Below, in pieces: positions 17,437 through 27,203 of a DNA stretch of 64,000 nt. Position numbers and translations under genes: made by a program. The stretch is from NCBI RefSeq assembly GCF_900098925.1, contig NZ_LT622359.1, positions 721,887-785,886 on the forward strand, read 5' to 3'. The DNA comes from Bacillus massiliglaciei (GTDB lineage Bacteria; Bacillota; Bacilli; Bacillales; DSM-1321). The first letter of the stretch is position 1, and the number at the start of each line of letters is the position of its first letter. The notes under the pieces are model-generated. The model had not been told where the DNA came from, did not search any database, and saw only the letters and a list, made by a program, of their open reading frames with translations.

Positions 17437-18645
17437 TTGGAGAGAAAGCAGGACTCTAAAATAAGAATAAATTGGTCTTTATTGCTTGGTGCGGCCTTTT
17501 TGATGGCAACATCAGCAATCGGGCCTGGTTTTTTAACACAAACAACGGTATTTACCCAGAGTCTTGCAGCAAGCTTTGGATTTGTCATCCTGATTTCTAT
17601 TATTCTTGATATATTTGCACAGACAAACGTTTGGCGGATTATTGCTGTATCCGAGAAACGCGGACAGGATATTGCCAATATGGTATTCCCGGGACTTGGA
17701 TTTGTCATCGCCGGGCTGATCGTATTAGGAGGGCTTGCTTTTAATATCGGGAATATTGCAGGAGCAGGCTTAGGGCTGAATGTCATTTTAGGGGTATCCC
17801 CAAAAGTGGGTGCGGCAATCAGTGCGGTAATTGCCATCCTGATTTTTGTCGTAAAAGAAGCCGGAAAAGTAATGGACCGTGTTACTCAGATTGCCGGATT
17901 TGTCATGATTGCATTAATGGTTTTTGTTGCCTGGAAGACTTCTCCTCCAGTGGGGGAAGCCGTGGTGAAAACCTTTGCACCGGATACGATTGATATCATT
18001 GCGATCGTTACGTTAGTCGGAGGTACAGTAGGGGGATATATTACCTTTGCCGGCGGGCACAGACTGCTTGAAGCCGGAGTAAAGGGGAAGGCTGCTATTC
18101 CGGAAGTCACAAAGAGTTCTGTAACAGGGATTCTGATTACATCAATCATGCGGATTGCCTTATTTTTGGCAGCGCTTGGGGTGGTATCGCAAGGCCTTGC
18201 GATTAACCCAGATAACCCGCCCGCCTCTGTTTTTCAGCTTGCAGCAGGGAATGTCGGATACAAAATTTTTGGGATCATTATGTGGGCGGCTGCCCTTACT
18301 TCGGTAGTAGGAGCTGCTTATACCTCTGTGAGTTTTATTAAAACCTTCCATGAAAAATTGAATCGGAATTCGAACTGGATCACCATCGGTTTCATTTTAT
18401 TTTCTTGTGTGGCTTTCCTTTTCATTGGACAGCCCGTAAAGGTTTTGGTGCTGGTAGGAGCTCTTAATGGACTTATCCTTCCGATTGCGTTAGGCACTTT
18501 ATTGATAGCTGCTTATAAGAAAAGCATTGTCGGTGACTATAAACATCCTTTATGGCTATCTATTGGAGGAGTCCTGGTAGTCATCGCTATGGCCTTAATG
18601 GGGATCTATACAATCAGCAAACAGCTTCCGTTGTTATTTAGTTAA
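17437..18645 (+). CDS. ycsG: NRAMP-like transporter of the 5-oxoproline operon (YcsG-type)
   Basis: A 402-residue membrane protein with about 11 helices and the NRAMP/LeuT-type fold. The metal-binding DPGN of helix 1 is replaced by GPGF (residues 29-32 in SAIGPGFLTQ), and the helix 6 region reads GYITFAGGHRLLE, without the usual metal-binding methionine. So it is probably not a manganese or iron importer. Its place between pxpA and pxpB suggests transport of 5-oxoproline or a related acid; this is inference. The start is TTG after AAAAGGAGCGGG. B. subtilis ycsG holds the same position. Confidence 0.82.
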   Translation: MERKQDSKIRINWSLLLGAAFLMATSAIGPGFLTQTTVFTQSLAASFGFVILISIILDIFAQTNVWRIIAVSEKRGQDIANMVFPGLGFVIAGLIVLGGLAFNIGNIAGAGLGLNVILGVSPKVGAAISAVIAILIFVVKEAGKVMDRVTQIAGFVMIALMVFVAWKTSPPVGEAVVKTFAPDTIDIIAIVTLVGGTVGGYITFAGGHRLLEAGVKGKAAIPEVTKSSVTGILITSIMRIALFLAALGVVSQGLAINPDNPPASVFQLAAGNVGYKIFGIIMWAAALTSVVGAAYTSVSFIKTFHEKLNRNSNWITIGFILFSCVAFLFIGQPVKVLVLVGALNGLILPIALGTLLIAAYKKSIVGDYKHPLWLSIGGVLVVIAMALMGIYTISKQLPLLFS

Positions 18646-18678
18646 AATGATTTCTCTTTAAAGAAAGGAGGAGTAATA

Positions 18679-19422
18679 ATGACAGCACGGCATACTTATG
18701 ATATGACTCCTCTTGGTGATTCAGCGATTGTGGTGACCTTTGGTAAGGAAATCAATGAGGACACACTGAAAAGGATTAAGGGATTCATGAAATCTCTTGA
18801 GGATCATCCATTTGCAGGTTTCATAGAATGTGTTCCGGCTTTTCTGAATGTCACGGTTTTTTATGATCCGGTTCATGTCTATACAGAACGCAAAAAGAAA
18901 CAGACAGGTGCTGAAACCCTTTATGAAACAGTACAGCAAACGCTGGAGACAAGGCTGAGCCGGGAGACTGAAGTGCATGAATTTAATTCCAGGACGATTG
19001 CCATACCTGTATGTTATGGAGGGAAGTATGGCCCTGATTTGGGGGATGTGGCCAGGCATAATGGCTTAACAGCGGAAGAAGTGATTGAGATACATTCGCA
19101 AGGAAAGTATCTGGCCTATATGATTGGTTTCGCTCCAGGATTTCCATTCTTGGGAGGAATGTCTAAGAAGATTGCAGCTCCGCGCCGTTCTTCCCCGAGA
19201 AAATCGATTCCGGCAGGCTCTGTAGGCATTGCAGGCGAGCAGACAGGGGTTTACCCGATTTCCACACCGGGAGGATGGCAGCTGATCGGCAGAACTCCAA
19301 CTGCCTTATTTTTGCCTGATGAGAACCCGCCAAGCCTTATACAGGCAGGAGACTATGTCGAATTTTATCCTATTACTCCCCGCCAATATGAAGAAGCCTT
19401 ACAAAAGGGGGAGAAGGTATGA
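18679..19422 (+). CDS. pxpB: 5-oxoprolinase subunit B (KipI)
   Basis: A 247-residue KipI/PxpB subunit. It contains YMIGFAPGFPFLGGM and PRKSIPAGSVGIAGEQTGVYPI, the core of the cyclophilin-like C-terminal domain; the N terminus (PLGDSAIVVTFG) is the small alpha/beta domain. In B. subtilis KipI was first described as an inhibitor of sporulation kinase A and is now known to be an oxoprolinase subunit. The AAAGGAGGAG site is strong. It overlaps pxpC by four bases (ATGA). Confidence 0.92.
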   Translation: MTARHTYDMTPLGDSAIVVTFGKEINEDTLKRIKGFMKSLEDHPFAGFIECVPAFLNVTVFYDPVHVYTERKKKQTGAETLYETVQQTLETRLSRETEVHEFNSRTIAIPVCYGGKYGPDLGDVARHNGLTAEEVIEIHSQGKYLAYMIGFAPGFPFLGGMSKKIAAPRRSSPRKSIPAGSVGIAGEQTGVYPISTPGGWQLIGRTPTALFLPDENPPSLIQAGDYVEFYPITPRQYEEALQKGEKV

Positions 19423-20411
19423 GCATGAAAATCCTCAAACCTGGGCTTTTGACAAGTGTCCAGGATCTGGGCAGAAGCGGATATCAGCAGCATGGCGTAA
19501 TCGTCAGCGGCGCTATGGATTCTTTTTCGCTCAGAATGGCAAATATTCTGACGGGAAATCCGGAAAATCAGGCTGTGCTGGAAGTCACGCTGATCGGACC
19601 GGTCATTGAAATCGAAAAGGACTGTCTAATTTCCGTAACAGGAGGCGATTTATCCCCCGCTGTTGACGGCTGTGAGCTGCCTATGTGGAGACCGGTGTTT
19701 GTAAAAAAAGGTTCCATTCTTCAATTCGGCCTTTGCAAATCAGGCTGCAGAGCTTACATTGCGGTATCAGGCGGTTTTAAAATACCTGAAGTAATGGGAA
19801 GCAGAAGTACATACTTAAAAGCGGGAATAGGCGGATTTAAGGGAAGAGCTCTTCAAACAGGCGATCGGCTGAATGTCTATCCATCTGCTGCAGCTGACAT
19901 ATATATTGAAAGAATGCAGAAAGCGGGAAAGGCAGCAGCTGACTGGGCTGTTCGCTATTCGGAATTTCTGCCGATTGGTCACGAACCGGTGATTCGTGTG
20001 ACTGAAGGCAGACAATTCAAGGATTTTACGGAGGAGAGCACTCAGCTTTTTCAAAGCAGCAAATTTACCATATCCAATCAATCAGACCGAATGGGGTATC
20101 GGATTTCGGGTCCTGAGCTGAAACGGATAGATGAGAAGGAGCTTTTATCAGAGGCAGTGTCCTTTGGATCGATTCAGGTTCCTTCAGACGGCAATCCAAT
20201 CATTCTGATGGCAGACAGGCAGACAACAGGGGGATACGCGAAAATTGCTCAAATTCTTTCGGCTGATCTGCCGTTAATTGGGCAGATGAGACCTGGCCAA
20301 TCCATGCGGTTCGCTCTCTGCTCTTTGGAGGAGGCGGAACGTGTATTGATTGAACAGGAAAATAAGATAAGACTGCTTAAAGCAGCTATTTCTTTGAAAC
20401 TGAAAGGATAA
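19419..20411 (+). CDS. pxpC: 5-oxoprolinase subunit C (KipA, biotin-dependent carboxylase-like fold)
   Basis: A 330-residue PxpC/KipA subunit: KPGLLTSVQDLGRSGYQ at the start, GAMDSFSLRMAN, then ILMADRQTTGGYAKIA near the C terminus. Together with pxpA and pxpB it forms the complete three-subunit 5-oxoprolinase. Translation is coupled to pxpB by an ATGA overlap. No strong terminator is visible after it. The B. subtilis operon's ycsI (DUF1445) gene is missing here. Confidence 0.92.
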   Translation: MSMKILKPGLLTSVQDLGRSGYQQHGVIVSGAMDSFSLRMANILTGNPENQAVLEVTLIGPVIEIEKDCLISVTGGDLSPAVDGCELPMWRPVFVKKGSILQFGLCKSGCRAYIAVSGGFKIPEVMGSRSTYLKAGIGGFKGRALQTGDRLNVYPSAAADIYIERMQKAGKAAADWAVRYSEFLPIGHEPVIRVTEGRQFKDFTEESTQLFQSSKFTISNQSDRMGYRISGPELKRIDEKELLSEAVSFGSIQVPSDGNPIILMADRQTTGGYAKIAQILSADLPLIGQMRPGQSMRFALCSLEEAERVLIEQENKIRLLKAAISLKLKG

Positions 20412-20520
20412 GAAACCCTTCATCATGGCCATGAGAGGACCTGAACTAACTATTTCTTCACACTTTCCTTTTATCGTTTGTTAAAATGGAAGAAAAGTAT
20501 GATTAGAAGAGGTGTTTAGG

Positions 20521-20910
20521 ATGGGAATGGTTAACAGGACGCTGCTTGATTCTCTTGGAATTAAAATTACTGAGCTGGAAAAGGGGAGAGTCGTTGGTAC
20601 AATGCCTGTGGATGAAAGGACTTGGCAGCCGTTTGGACTTCTCCATGGAGGCGCATCGGTTGCTCTGGCAGAAACCGTTGCCAGTTTAGGCGGTTTTGAA
20701 TTAATTGATCAGGAAAAACAGGCCTGTGTAGGAATCGAAATCAATGCAAATCACTTAAAAGGAAAACGCTCAGGTATAGTGACAGCAGAAGCAAATATCC
20801 TGCACAAGGGAAGAACGACAATGGTTTGGGATATCAAAATTAGGGATGAACAAAATCGATTGATCAGTGTGTCCCGCTGCACTCTTGCAGTGATTGATAA
20901 GCCGGAATAG
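20521..20910 (+). CDS. menI: Hotdog thioesterase YuxO, 1,4-dihydroxy-2-naphthoyl-CoA hydrolase
   Basis: A 129-residue hotdog thioesterase: PFGLLHGGASVALAETVAS carries the HGG turn and catalytic glutamate of the PaaI/YuxO type. In B. subtilis YuxO (MenI) hydrolyses 1,4-dihydroxy-2-naphthoyl-CoA in menaquinone synthesis and lies beside the mrp operon, as here. The ATG at 20521 is eight bases after AGAGGTG; the upstream GTG overlaps that site. Confidence 0.82.
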   Translation: MGMVNRTLLDSLGIKITELEKGRVVGTMPVDERTWQPFGLLHGGASVALAETVASLGGFELIDQEKQACVGIEINANHLKGKRSGIVTAEANILHKGRTTMVWDIKIRDEQNRLISVSRCTLAVIDKPE

Positions 20911-20915
20911 CCTAT

Positions 20916-20970
20916 ACAAATAGAAAAAGGGGTTCAGAATGATGATTCTGAACCCCCTTTTTCTATTTGT
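20916..20970. terminator. Bidirectional terminator between yuxO and mrpG
   Basis: A nearly perfect 25-bp stem (20916-20940 with 20945-20970), four-base loop, and A/T runs on both sides of the GC core, serving the two convergent units. Confidence 0.93.
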
Positions 20971-20973
20971 ACG

Positions 20974-21324
20974 CTAATCTTTTTCTTCTTTCTCCTTACT
21001 TAAATCATCTTCCACACTTCTGTCCCACATTTTCACCCCGGAATAATAGGCAGATCTGCTTAAAAGATGGCCTGCTACAGGGCTGGTCAGCAAAATAAAG
21101 AAGACGGCAAGCAGAACCCGCGAATTGAAGTGACCATGTTCGTAGTAAAAGTATAGGAAAGTACCGAGCAGGATGAACATGATTCCTAATGTAGTGCTTT
21201 TACTGGCTGCATGGTTGCGTGTATAAACATCAGGGAGCCGCAAAATACCGAAAGTGGCTACCAAGATTAAGAAAGTGCCAAGCAGAATAAGGATCATGGA
21301 GACAATTTTAAAGGTCTCGTTCAC
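20974..21324 (-). CDS. mrpG: Mrp Na+/H+ antiporter subunit G
   Basis: A 116-residue last subunit of the Mrp complex, with three helices and a charged C-terminal tail (SVEDDLSKEKEEKD). The family stretch ILRLPDVYTRNHAASKSTTLG is present. It overlaps mrpF by 17 bases. The complex exports Na+ in exchange for H+ and supports alkaline and salt tolerance; all seven subunits are needed for activity. Confidence 0.93.
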   Translation of the reverse strand: MNETFKIVSMILILLGTFLILVATFGILRLPDVYTRNHAASKSTTLGIMFILLGTFLYFYYEHGHFNSRVLLAVFFILLTSPVAGHLLSRSAYYSGVKMWDRSVEDDLSKEKEEKD

Positions 21325-21592
21325 GTTCTATGATCTCTCCTTTCTCAAGAAACTTTGCAAAAGCAATGGTTCCAATGAAAGCTAGAATTCCGAGCAGGAG
21401 GATCGCTTCGAGAAAGGCATAAGTGTCCAGCACAATTGAGGTGAGTGCCACAATGGCGATTAAATTGATTCCAATTGTGTCGAGCGCTATGATTCGATCC
21501 TGCATAGAAGGACCTTTAACCAATCTGTATACCAAGCATAAAGTAGCAAGAGAGATGGCAATTAAAGCGATTTTTAAAATAAGATCAAACAT
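21308..21592 (-). CDS. mrpF: Mrp Na+/H+ antiporter subunit F
   Basis: A 94-residue protein with three membrane helices. RLVKGPSMQDRIIALDTIGIN is the MrpF/PhaF signature. Its stop overlaps mrpG and its start touches the mrpE stop (single-base overlap), typical of the tightly coupled mrp operon. MrpF has been linked to bile-salt efflux in B. subtilis as well as to the complex. Confidence 0.93.
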   Translation of the reverse strand: MFDLILKIALIAISLATLCLVYRLVKGPSMQDRIIALDTIGINLIAIVALTSIVLDTYAFLEAILLLGILAFIGTIAFAKFLEKGEIIERERDL

Positions 21593-22068
21593 TATCTGCT
21601 CACCTCCATAATAGCCTTTTCAAAGGAATTTTTGATACTGTCAATGACTTCTCTTTTTTCAGCAATGTCAACAGCATGAATATAGAGAATTTTATTATCT
21701 AAGGAAACATCTACTACAAGTGTCCCAGGAGTCAGGGTAATAAGATTAGCCAGGGTAGTGATTTCCCAGTCTTTAGTAAGCTCGGTTTCCAAAGCGAAAA
21801 TCCCTGGGCGGATATCAAGTCTTGGTTTCAGGACAAGCTTAGTGACACTGATGTTAGATAAAATAAGCTCTTTGAAAAAAATGAGAATGAGCTTAATGAT
21901 CGCAACAATTCTTCCTAAATAGAAGGGCTGATTGAAAAAATTTCTGCAGGCCAGCATGATTAAGAAACCTAAAATGTAGCCTACGGCAAACGTACTTAAA
22001 TGATAATCACTTTTTAAGAACATCCAGATGAATGCAAGAAAAACATTCAATAATAATTGAAAGGACAT
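21592..22068 (-). CDS. mrpE: Mrp Na+/H+ antiporter subunit E
   Basis: A 158-residue subunit with two N-terminal helices, a third near residue 60, and a cytoplasmic domain with ITLTPGTLVVDVS, the MrpE hallmark. It lies four bases after mrpD on the same strand. Confidence 0.93.
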   Translation of the reverse strand: MSFQLLLNVFLAFIWMFLKSDYHLSTFAVGYILGFLIMLACRNFFNQPFYLGRIVAIIKLILIFFKELILSNISVTKLVLKPRLDIRPGIFALETELTKDWEITTLANLITLTPGTLVVDVSLDNKILYIHAVDIAEKREVIDSIKNSFEKAIMEVSR

Positions 22069-22072
22069 ATCA

Positions 22073-23554
22073 TTACTCCTTTAATACGGCATCAATATAG
22101 ATTTGCGGATCCAGCAGTGTATCAACGGCTTGGGAGATATAAGGGTAAACAGCTTCGGTTCCGACACCATAAATAACGGACAGTCCAGTCAGGGCGGCTG
22201 CCGGAATGAAAAGTGCCCAATCCTTTTCTTTCACCTGCAGCAGAGTCTCTGAAGGTTTCCCCCAGAAGCCATACATGAATATTTTAAAGACAGAGTAAAG
22301 CACCATTAAACTTGATAACAAAATGACAGCAAATCCGATATAGGAATCTGCCTCAACAGCTCCCTGCAAGATCAGAAGCTTTCCGGTGAAGCCGCTGAAG
22401 GGAGGAATTCCAGCCAGTGAGATGGCGGCTATGAAATAGGTCCACGCAAGATAAGGATTTTGCTGTATAAGACCGCCCATTTTCCGGAGGTCGGCTGTAC
22501 CGCTTGCTTTAATCATCATTCCGATCAGAAGGAAGAGTGCCGCTTTGATCAGCATATCATGAATGATGTAAAAGATGGCGCCGCCTATAGCTGCCTCATT
22601 CATCAGTGAGATACCGTAGGTAATGACACCCACAGCAATGACAATGTTATAGAGGATGATTTTCTTTACATCCCAATAAGCAAGGGCGCCGATAACTCCG
22701 GCGATGATAGTCAAGATGGAAAGCCCCATTAATAGTTGGTGTGTAAAGCCCTGATCATGATAAAAGATAACGGTATACGTTCGGAAGATGGCATAGATCC
22801 CGACTTTTGTAAGCAACGCTCCGAATAAAGCAATGACGGGAATAGGCGGTACATAATAAGAGCCTGGCAGCCAGAAGAATAAAGGAAAAATAGCTCCCTT
22901 CAAGCCAAATACAATAAGCAGGCAGACCGCTATCACAGAAAATATTCCTGGCTGGCCGGCTTCTGCAATCCGCTGACTCAGCTGAGCCATATTCAAGGTA
23001 CCGGCGGCTGAATACAGAAAGGCAACCGCAATAACAAAGAACGCAGATGAAAGGACATTGACGATTATGTATTTCAATGATTCTCTCAGCTGAGGTCTGG
23101 TTCCTCCCAGAACTAGGAGGACGTACGATGCCATCAGCATAACTTCGAAGAAAACAAACAGATTGAAGATATCGCCTGTTAAAAAGGCGCCGTTTACTCC
23201 GACAATCAAAAATTGAAGCATAGGATAATAGTAAAAGGATTCACGTTCTTTACCAATGGACCGGAATGAATAAAAAAGAATCGCAGTCACTATTAGATTG
23301 GTTGTTAATACTAGCAGTACAGCTAACATGTCGGCGACAATGACGATTCCAAAAGGTGCCGACCAGCTTCCTACTTCCAATGTCATAACGCCTAGATTAT
23401 GAACTGAGTAGATGAGAACTCCTGAAATCCAAATTCCAATAAGAAATGAAATTGTGGAGAGAATTCTTTGAATTCGCGGCTGCTTAGAGAAAAATACTAG
23501 GATAATGCCTGTTAATAAAGGCCATAAAACAGGCATGAAGACTAAGTTACTCAT
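22073..23554 (-). CDS. mrpD: Mrp Na+/H+ antiporter subunit D
   Basis: A 493-residue proton-conducting subunit related to complex I NuoM/NuoN, with about 14 helices. Key charged residues are visible: a glutamate in FVFFEVMLM (near residue 137) and a lysine in [15 protein letters not shown] (near 219), expected for the ion path. It overlaps mrpC by 8 bases. Confidence 0.94.
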   Translation of the reverse strand: MSNLVFMPVLWPLLTGIILVFFSKQPRIQRILSTISFLIGIWISGVLIYSVHNLGVMTLEVGSWSAPFGIVIVADMLAVLLVLTTNLIVTAILFYSFRSIGKERESFYYYPMLQFLIVGVNGAFLTGDIFNLFVFFEVMLMASYVLLVLGGTRPQLRESLKYIIVNVLSSAFFVIAVAFLYSAAGTLNMAQLSQRIAEAGQPGIFSVIAVCLLIVFGLKGAIFPLFFWLPGSYYVPPIPVIALFGALLTKVGIYAIFRTYTVIFYHDQGFTHQLLMGLSILTIIAGVIGALAYWDVKKIILYNIVIAVGVITYGISLMNEAAIGGAIFYIIHDMLIKAALFLLIGMMIKASGTADLRKMGGLIQQNPYLAWTYFIAAISLAGIPPFSGFTGKLLILQGAVEADSYIGFAVILLSSLMVLYSVFKIFMYGFWGKPSETLLQVKEKDWALFIPAAALTGLSVIYGVGTEAVYPYISQAVDTLLDPQIYIDAVLKE

Positions 23555-23888
23555 GAGTATCGTTTCCTTTCAACTGCTCCATGTCATCTGTCCCCAGTTC
23601 TTGATACGTTCGATAGGCGAGAACCAGCAAAAACGAAGTGACGCCGAAGCTGATTACAATTGCAGTCAGTATTAATGCCTGCGGGAGGGGATCGGCGTAT
23701 GAATTGGCTCCTTCACCTAAAAGCGGTACTGATCCGCCTTTCAATCCCCCCATGGTTAAAATAAGCAAATGAGCTCCGTGGCTTAATAGCGATGTACCTA
23801 TAATAATGCGTAAGATACTTTTGGAAAGCATTAGATAGGTAGCGCACATAAACAAAATACCGATAACGGCTGCCATTACGATCTCCAT
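23547..23888 (-). CDS. mrpC: Mrp Na+/H+ antiporter subunit C
   Basis: A 113-residue NuoK-like subunit with three helices; the family piece [17 protein letters not shown] is intact. Its start overlaps the mrpB stop by one base. Confidence 0.93.
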   Translation of the reverse strand: MEIVMAAVIGILFMCATYLMLSKSILRIIIGTSLLSHGAHLLILTMGGLKGGSVPLLGEGANSYADPLPQALILTAIVISFGVTSFLLVLAYRTYQELGTDDMEQLKGNDTHE

Positions 23889-24313
23889 TATTCATCATCA
23901 TCTCCTATCGTTTGAATAATGGTCATTGTTACACCGACCACAACCAGATAGACCCCTAAATCGAACAGTACGGCAGAATGCAAGGAAGTATGGCCTAACA
24001 GCGGCAGATCAAAGTATCTGTAGGCGTGGGTCATTAAAGGAAGATCAAAAAATATTGAACTGGCCACTGTGCCGGCTGCGATAAACAGACCGACAGCCAG
24101 CACGATTTTATAATCAAAAGGAAGTATTCCAGCAACGGTTTTAATATCATAAGCCAATAATAGAAGCACAATCGCCGCTGAAGTCATCAGCCCGCCGACG
24201 AATCCGCCCCCGGGAGAATAATGTCCCCCAAAAAAGATGGAGACGGAGAAGAGCAGAATGATAAAAACAGCGACTTTCGTTACAGTTTGGAGAATTAAGT
24301 CATTCTTTCTCAC
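23888..24313 (-). CDS. mrpB: Mrp Na+/H+ antiporter subunit B
   Basis: A 141-residue MnhB-domain protein with four helices; [16 protein letters not shown] is the family signature. It starts two bases after the mrpA stop. Confidence 0.93.
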   Translation of the reverse strand: MRKNDLILQTVTKVAVFIILLFSVSIFFGGHYSPGGGFVGGLMTSAAIVLLLLAYDIKTVAGILPFDYKIVLAVGLFIAAGTVASSIFFDLPLMTHAYRYFDLPLLGHTSLHSAVLFDLGVYLVVVGVTMTIIQTIGDDDE

Positions 24314-24315
24314 AG

Positions 24316-26709
24316 TTATTTGTTCCCCCTTGTCAGCCTCAGTTTTATCATAGCGAAGATACCCAAGGCAGCGATTCCGAGAACGGCGATTTCAAACATT
24401 GTATCGAGACCGCGGAAATCAACAAGGATAACATTGACTACGTTTTTGCCGCCCGCTTCTTTGTATGCATTTTCCAAATAGAAACTGGAAATCGGAGCAA
24501 AAAATTTCTGGCTTTGGGCAGACAGGGCCACTAAAGCAACCACAAGACCGACGCCGATTGAAATGACAGCATTATTCAGCTTGAAGGTCATCCGTTCTTC
24601 TTTTCGGCTGGCGAGCTTTGGTAAATGATAAAAGCACAGAAGAAACAGTGCGACAGAAATCGTTTCAATAACGAGCTGAGTTAAGGCAAGATCCGGAGCT
24701 CGGAAAATGACGAAAAACAAAGCAACCGTATAACCGACTGCACCAAGAATAATGATGGACGTCAAACGGGATTTAGCAAATAAAATCGATATTGAACCAA
24801 TAATCATAACCAAGGCCAAAATAATTTCATACACTCCGATTGGAGCCGTATTTTCCGTATTCATACGAAAAGCACCTTTGTGGTAAAGCGAAAAAGCCAT
24901 CATCAAAATAAAGAATGCAAAAATATAGATTAAGTAAGAGCGGATGGAACCTTTCATGACAGCTTTCGCAATAAAACCGGATCCATTGTTTACCATTTTC
25001 AAGATGGAATCATATAATGCATTTAAAGAAAAACGTTCCGGAACGATATGGTAGATGCTGTTCCATCTAGACAGTGACAGATACAAAAGAATGCCCAGCA
25101 CAATTACTCCGATGGTCATCCATACTTCGGTTCCAAAACCATGCCAGAACGAAATATGCACATGCAAGTGGTCTGCCGCAGGCTGGATGCTGGAAACAGC
25201 CGGCTCAATAAGCGTTGTTGACAAAATGTTCGGGAAGAGACCGAACGTGATAACGAGTGCTGCAAGCACTATGGGAGAAATAAGCATCCCGATCGGCGCT
25301 TCATGCGGTTCCTTCTCTAGCTTGTCCAGCTGCGCTTTCCCTGTAAAGGTTTTAAACAGCAGGATCATACTGTAAATAAAAGTGAAAATACTGGCAATCC
25401 AGGCTGCAGCAGGGAAGAGATAGCCCCACGTTTCCATATCAAATATGTTCAGGTTTACTACATTAACCATGCTGGTGAAAAACATTTCCTTACTAAGAAA
25501 ACCATTAAATGGCGGAAGCCCGGCCATTGAGAAAGCACCGATAACCGTGATGGTAAAAGTAACGGGCAGATAGGTCATTAATCCGCCGAGCTTTCGTATA
25601 TCCCTGGTTCCTGTTTCATGATCGATTATACCTGCGGCCATAAAGAGACTGCCTTTGAAGGTCGCATGGTTGATCAGATGAAAAACGGCTGCAACGGTTG
25701 CCGCCATATAAAGCTGGTCGTCCAGTCCATCATAATGGAGTGCGGCAGCCCCTAAGCCAAGCAGTGACATGATAAGTCCAAGCTGACTTACAGTTGAAAA
25801 GGCAAGAATTCCTTTCAAATCAGTTTGTTTAACAGCAAAGAAGGAACCCCAGCATAAGGTGAGAAGCCCGGCTATCGAAACAATCCAGAACCAGAGCTCT
25901 ATTTGGGCAAAAATCGGACTGAGCCGGGCTACCAAATAGATTCCTGCCTTAACCATAGTAGCTGAGTGCAGGTAGGCACTTACCGGTGTAGGAGCTTCCA
26001 TTGCATCTGGGAGCCAGATGTGGAAAGGAAATTGTGCCGATTTCGTGAAAGCACCAAGTAAGATAAGCAGCATGGCAGGAATGAATAATGAATGACTTGT
26101 CCATGATCCTGATTCCGCAATTAAGGCCCGGATGCTAAAGGTCCCGCCCATTAATCCCAGCATGACGAAACCACCGAGCATGCTTAAACCGCCAAATACA
26201 GTGATCAGCATGGACTTTTGGGCACCGTTTCTTGATTTCTCCCTTTCATTCCAATAGCCAATCAGCAAGAAAGAAGACAAACTGGTGAATTCCCAGAACA
26301 TATAGAGAACAATCAGGTTATCAGAAAGGACGATTCCAAGCATGGCACCCATGAATAAGAGAAGGTACACATAAAATTGATTGAGTTTCTCTTTTTCTTT
26401 CGATAAATAGAAGATGGAATACAGGATAACAAGCGATCCAATTCCAGTTATCAATAAAGCGAATAAGAGCCCTAAACCGTCAATATAGAAATCAATGCCA
26501 ATATCAAGAGTTGGGATCCAAGAAACATTTTCTCTTATCGAATCCCCCATGCTTGTTACAGAGATAAATTGAAAGAAATAAATAAAAAGTAAAACTGGCA
26601 GAACAAGGACAAACCATCCCGTATGTATTCGGCCGACCCTTTTGTATAACAAAGGCACTAGTATGGCCAGTATAAAGGGCGAAAAAATAGCCCAATGAAG
26701 TATAGACAT
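24316..26709 (-). CDS. mrpA: Mrp Na+/H+ antiporter subunit A
   Basis: A 797-residue subunit, the largest of the complex. It has a NuoL-like core (residues 1 to about 500; VLYMFWEFTSLSSFLLIG holds the key glutamate, and FTKSAQFPFHIWLPDAMEAPTPVSAYLHSA the ion-path lysine and histidine region) plus C-terminal MrpA extension domains (about 560-797). It is the first gene of the seven-gene operon with a GGAGGGAG site. The 490-base upstream gap must hold its promoter. Confidence 0.94.
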   Translation of the reverse strand: MSILHWAIFSPFILAILVPLLYKRVGRIHTGWFVLVLPVLLFIYFFQFISVTSMGDSIRENVSWIPTLDIGIDFYIDGLGLLFALLITGIGSLVILYSIFYLSKEKEKLNQFYVYLLLFMGAMLGIVLSDNLIVLYMFWEFTSLSSFLLIGYWNEREKSRNGAQKSMLITVFGGLSMLGGFVMLGLMGGTFSIRALIAESGSWTSHSLFIPAMLLILLGAFTKSAQFPFHIWLPDAMEAPTPVSAYLHSATMVKAGIYLVARLSPIFAQIELWFWIVSIAGLLTLCWGSFFAVKQTDLKGILAFSTVSQLGLIMSLLGLGAAALHYDGLDDQLYMAATVAAVFHLINHATFKGSLFMAAGIIDHETGTRDIRKLGGLMTYLPVTFTITVIGAFSMAGLPPFNGFLSKEMFFTSMVNVVNLNIFDMETWGYLFPAAAWIASIFTFIYSMILLFKTFTGKAQLDKLEKEPHEAPIGMLISPIVLAALVITFGLFPNILSTTLIEPAVSSIQPAADHLHVHISFWHGFGTEVWMTIGVIVLGILLYLSLSRWNSIYHIVPERFSLNALYDSILKMVNNGSGFIAKAVMKGSIRSYLIYIFAFFILMMAFSLYHKGAFRMNTENTAPIGVYEIILALVMIIGSISILFAKSRLTSIIILGAVGYTVALFFVIFRAPDLALTQLVIETISVALFLLCFYHLPKLASRKEERMTFKLNNAVISIGVGLVVALVALSAQSQKFFAPISSFYLENAYKEAGGKNVVNVILVDFRGLDTMFEIAVLGIAALGIFAMIKLRLTRGNK

Positions 26710-27203
26710 AGACTCCCTCCTATTTTTTTTTGTTCCGATTGTTTATCCATATATTGTGTGCCTTTGGGAAGAAATTATGAAAACAACCAAGAATAAAGCA
26801 AGACCCGCTATTTTATTACCTGTATAGACAGCTCTCATTATTAAAGGCTTTATTTTGTAAACTTGGATGCAGCCTGAGCAAGAGGAGCCATCACTATTTC
26901 ATGGATGCTTAGCTTTCTCTCTAAGATACTCCCTCCTTTTAGAGCAAAGTTATTTAAAAACATGCTCTCTTTACAGCCTTATTAAAAGTATAACGTATAA
27001 AAAAATAGTTTGCATGATTGGCAGGCCGCTAGATGGCCGCCCTTTTAAAATTTATTAAATAGGTAGAAACATAGCGATTTTTGTTTAAAATTTTTTTGTT
27101 TATTCATGAAAATAACCATTATTTTTGAAAAAAAACTTAATATTTATATTCTTTTATCTTCAGACGATAATATAACCATAAAGAATAAAAATGGAGTTTA
27201 GTG
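26710..27203. other. Divergent intergenic region mrpA-yufK
   Basis: No protein gene is convincing in this 494-base gap: the longest open frame lacks a ribosome site. It should hold the mrp promoter (minus) and yufK promoter (plus). A GC-rich hairpin with a T tail at 27020-27046 ends something transcribed rightward before yufK. Confidence 0.5.
27020..27046 (+). terminator. Isolated terminator-like hairpin upstream of yufK
   Basis: ggcaggcc / ggccgcc (one bulge, loop gctagat) followed by cttttaaaattt. There is no annotated gene before it on this strand. Confidence 0.5.

Noticed and set aside
26867-27058. A 63-codon plus-strand frame upstream of yufK
   Set aside because: No ribosome site, and it runs through a terminator-like hairpin; more likely untranslated.
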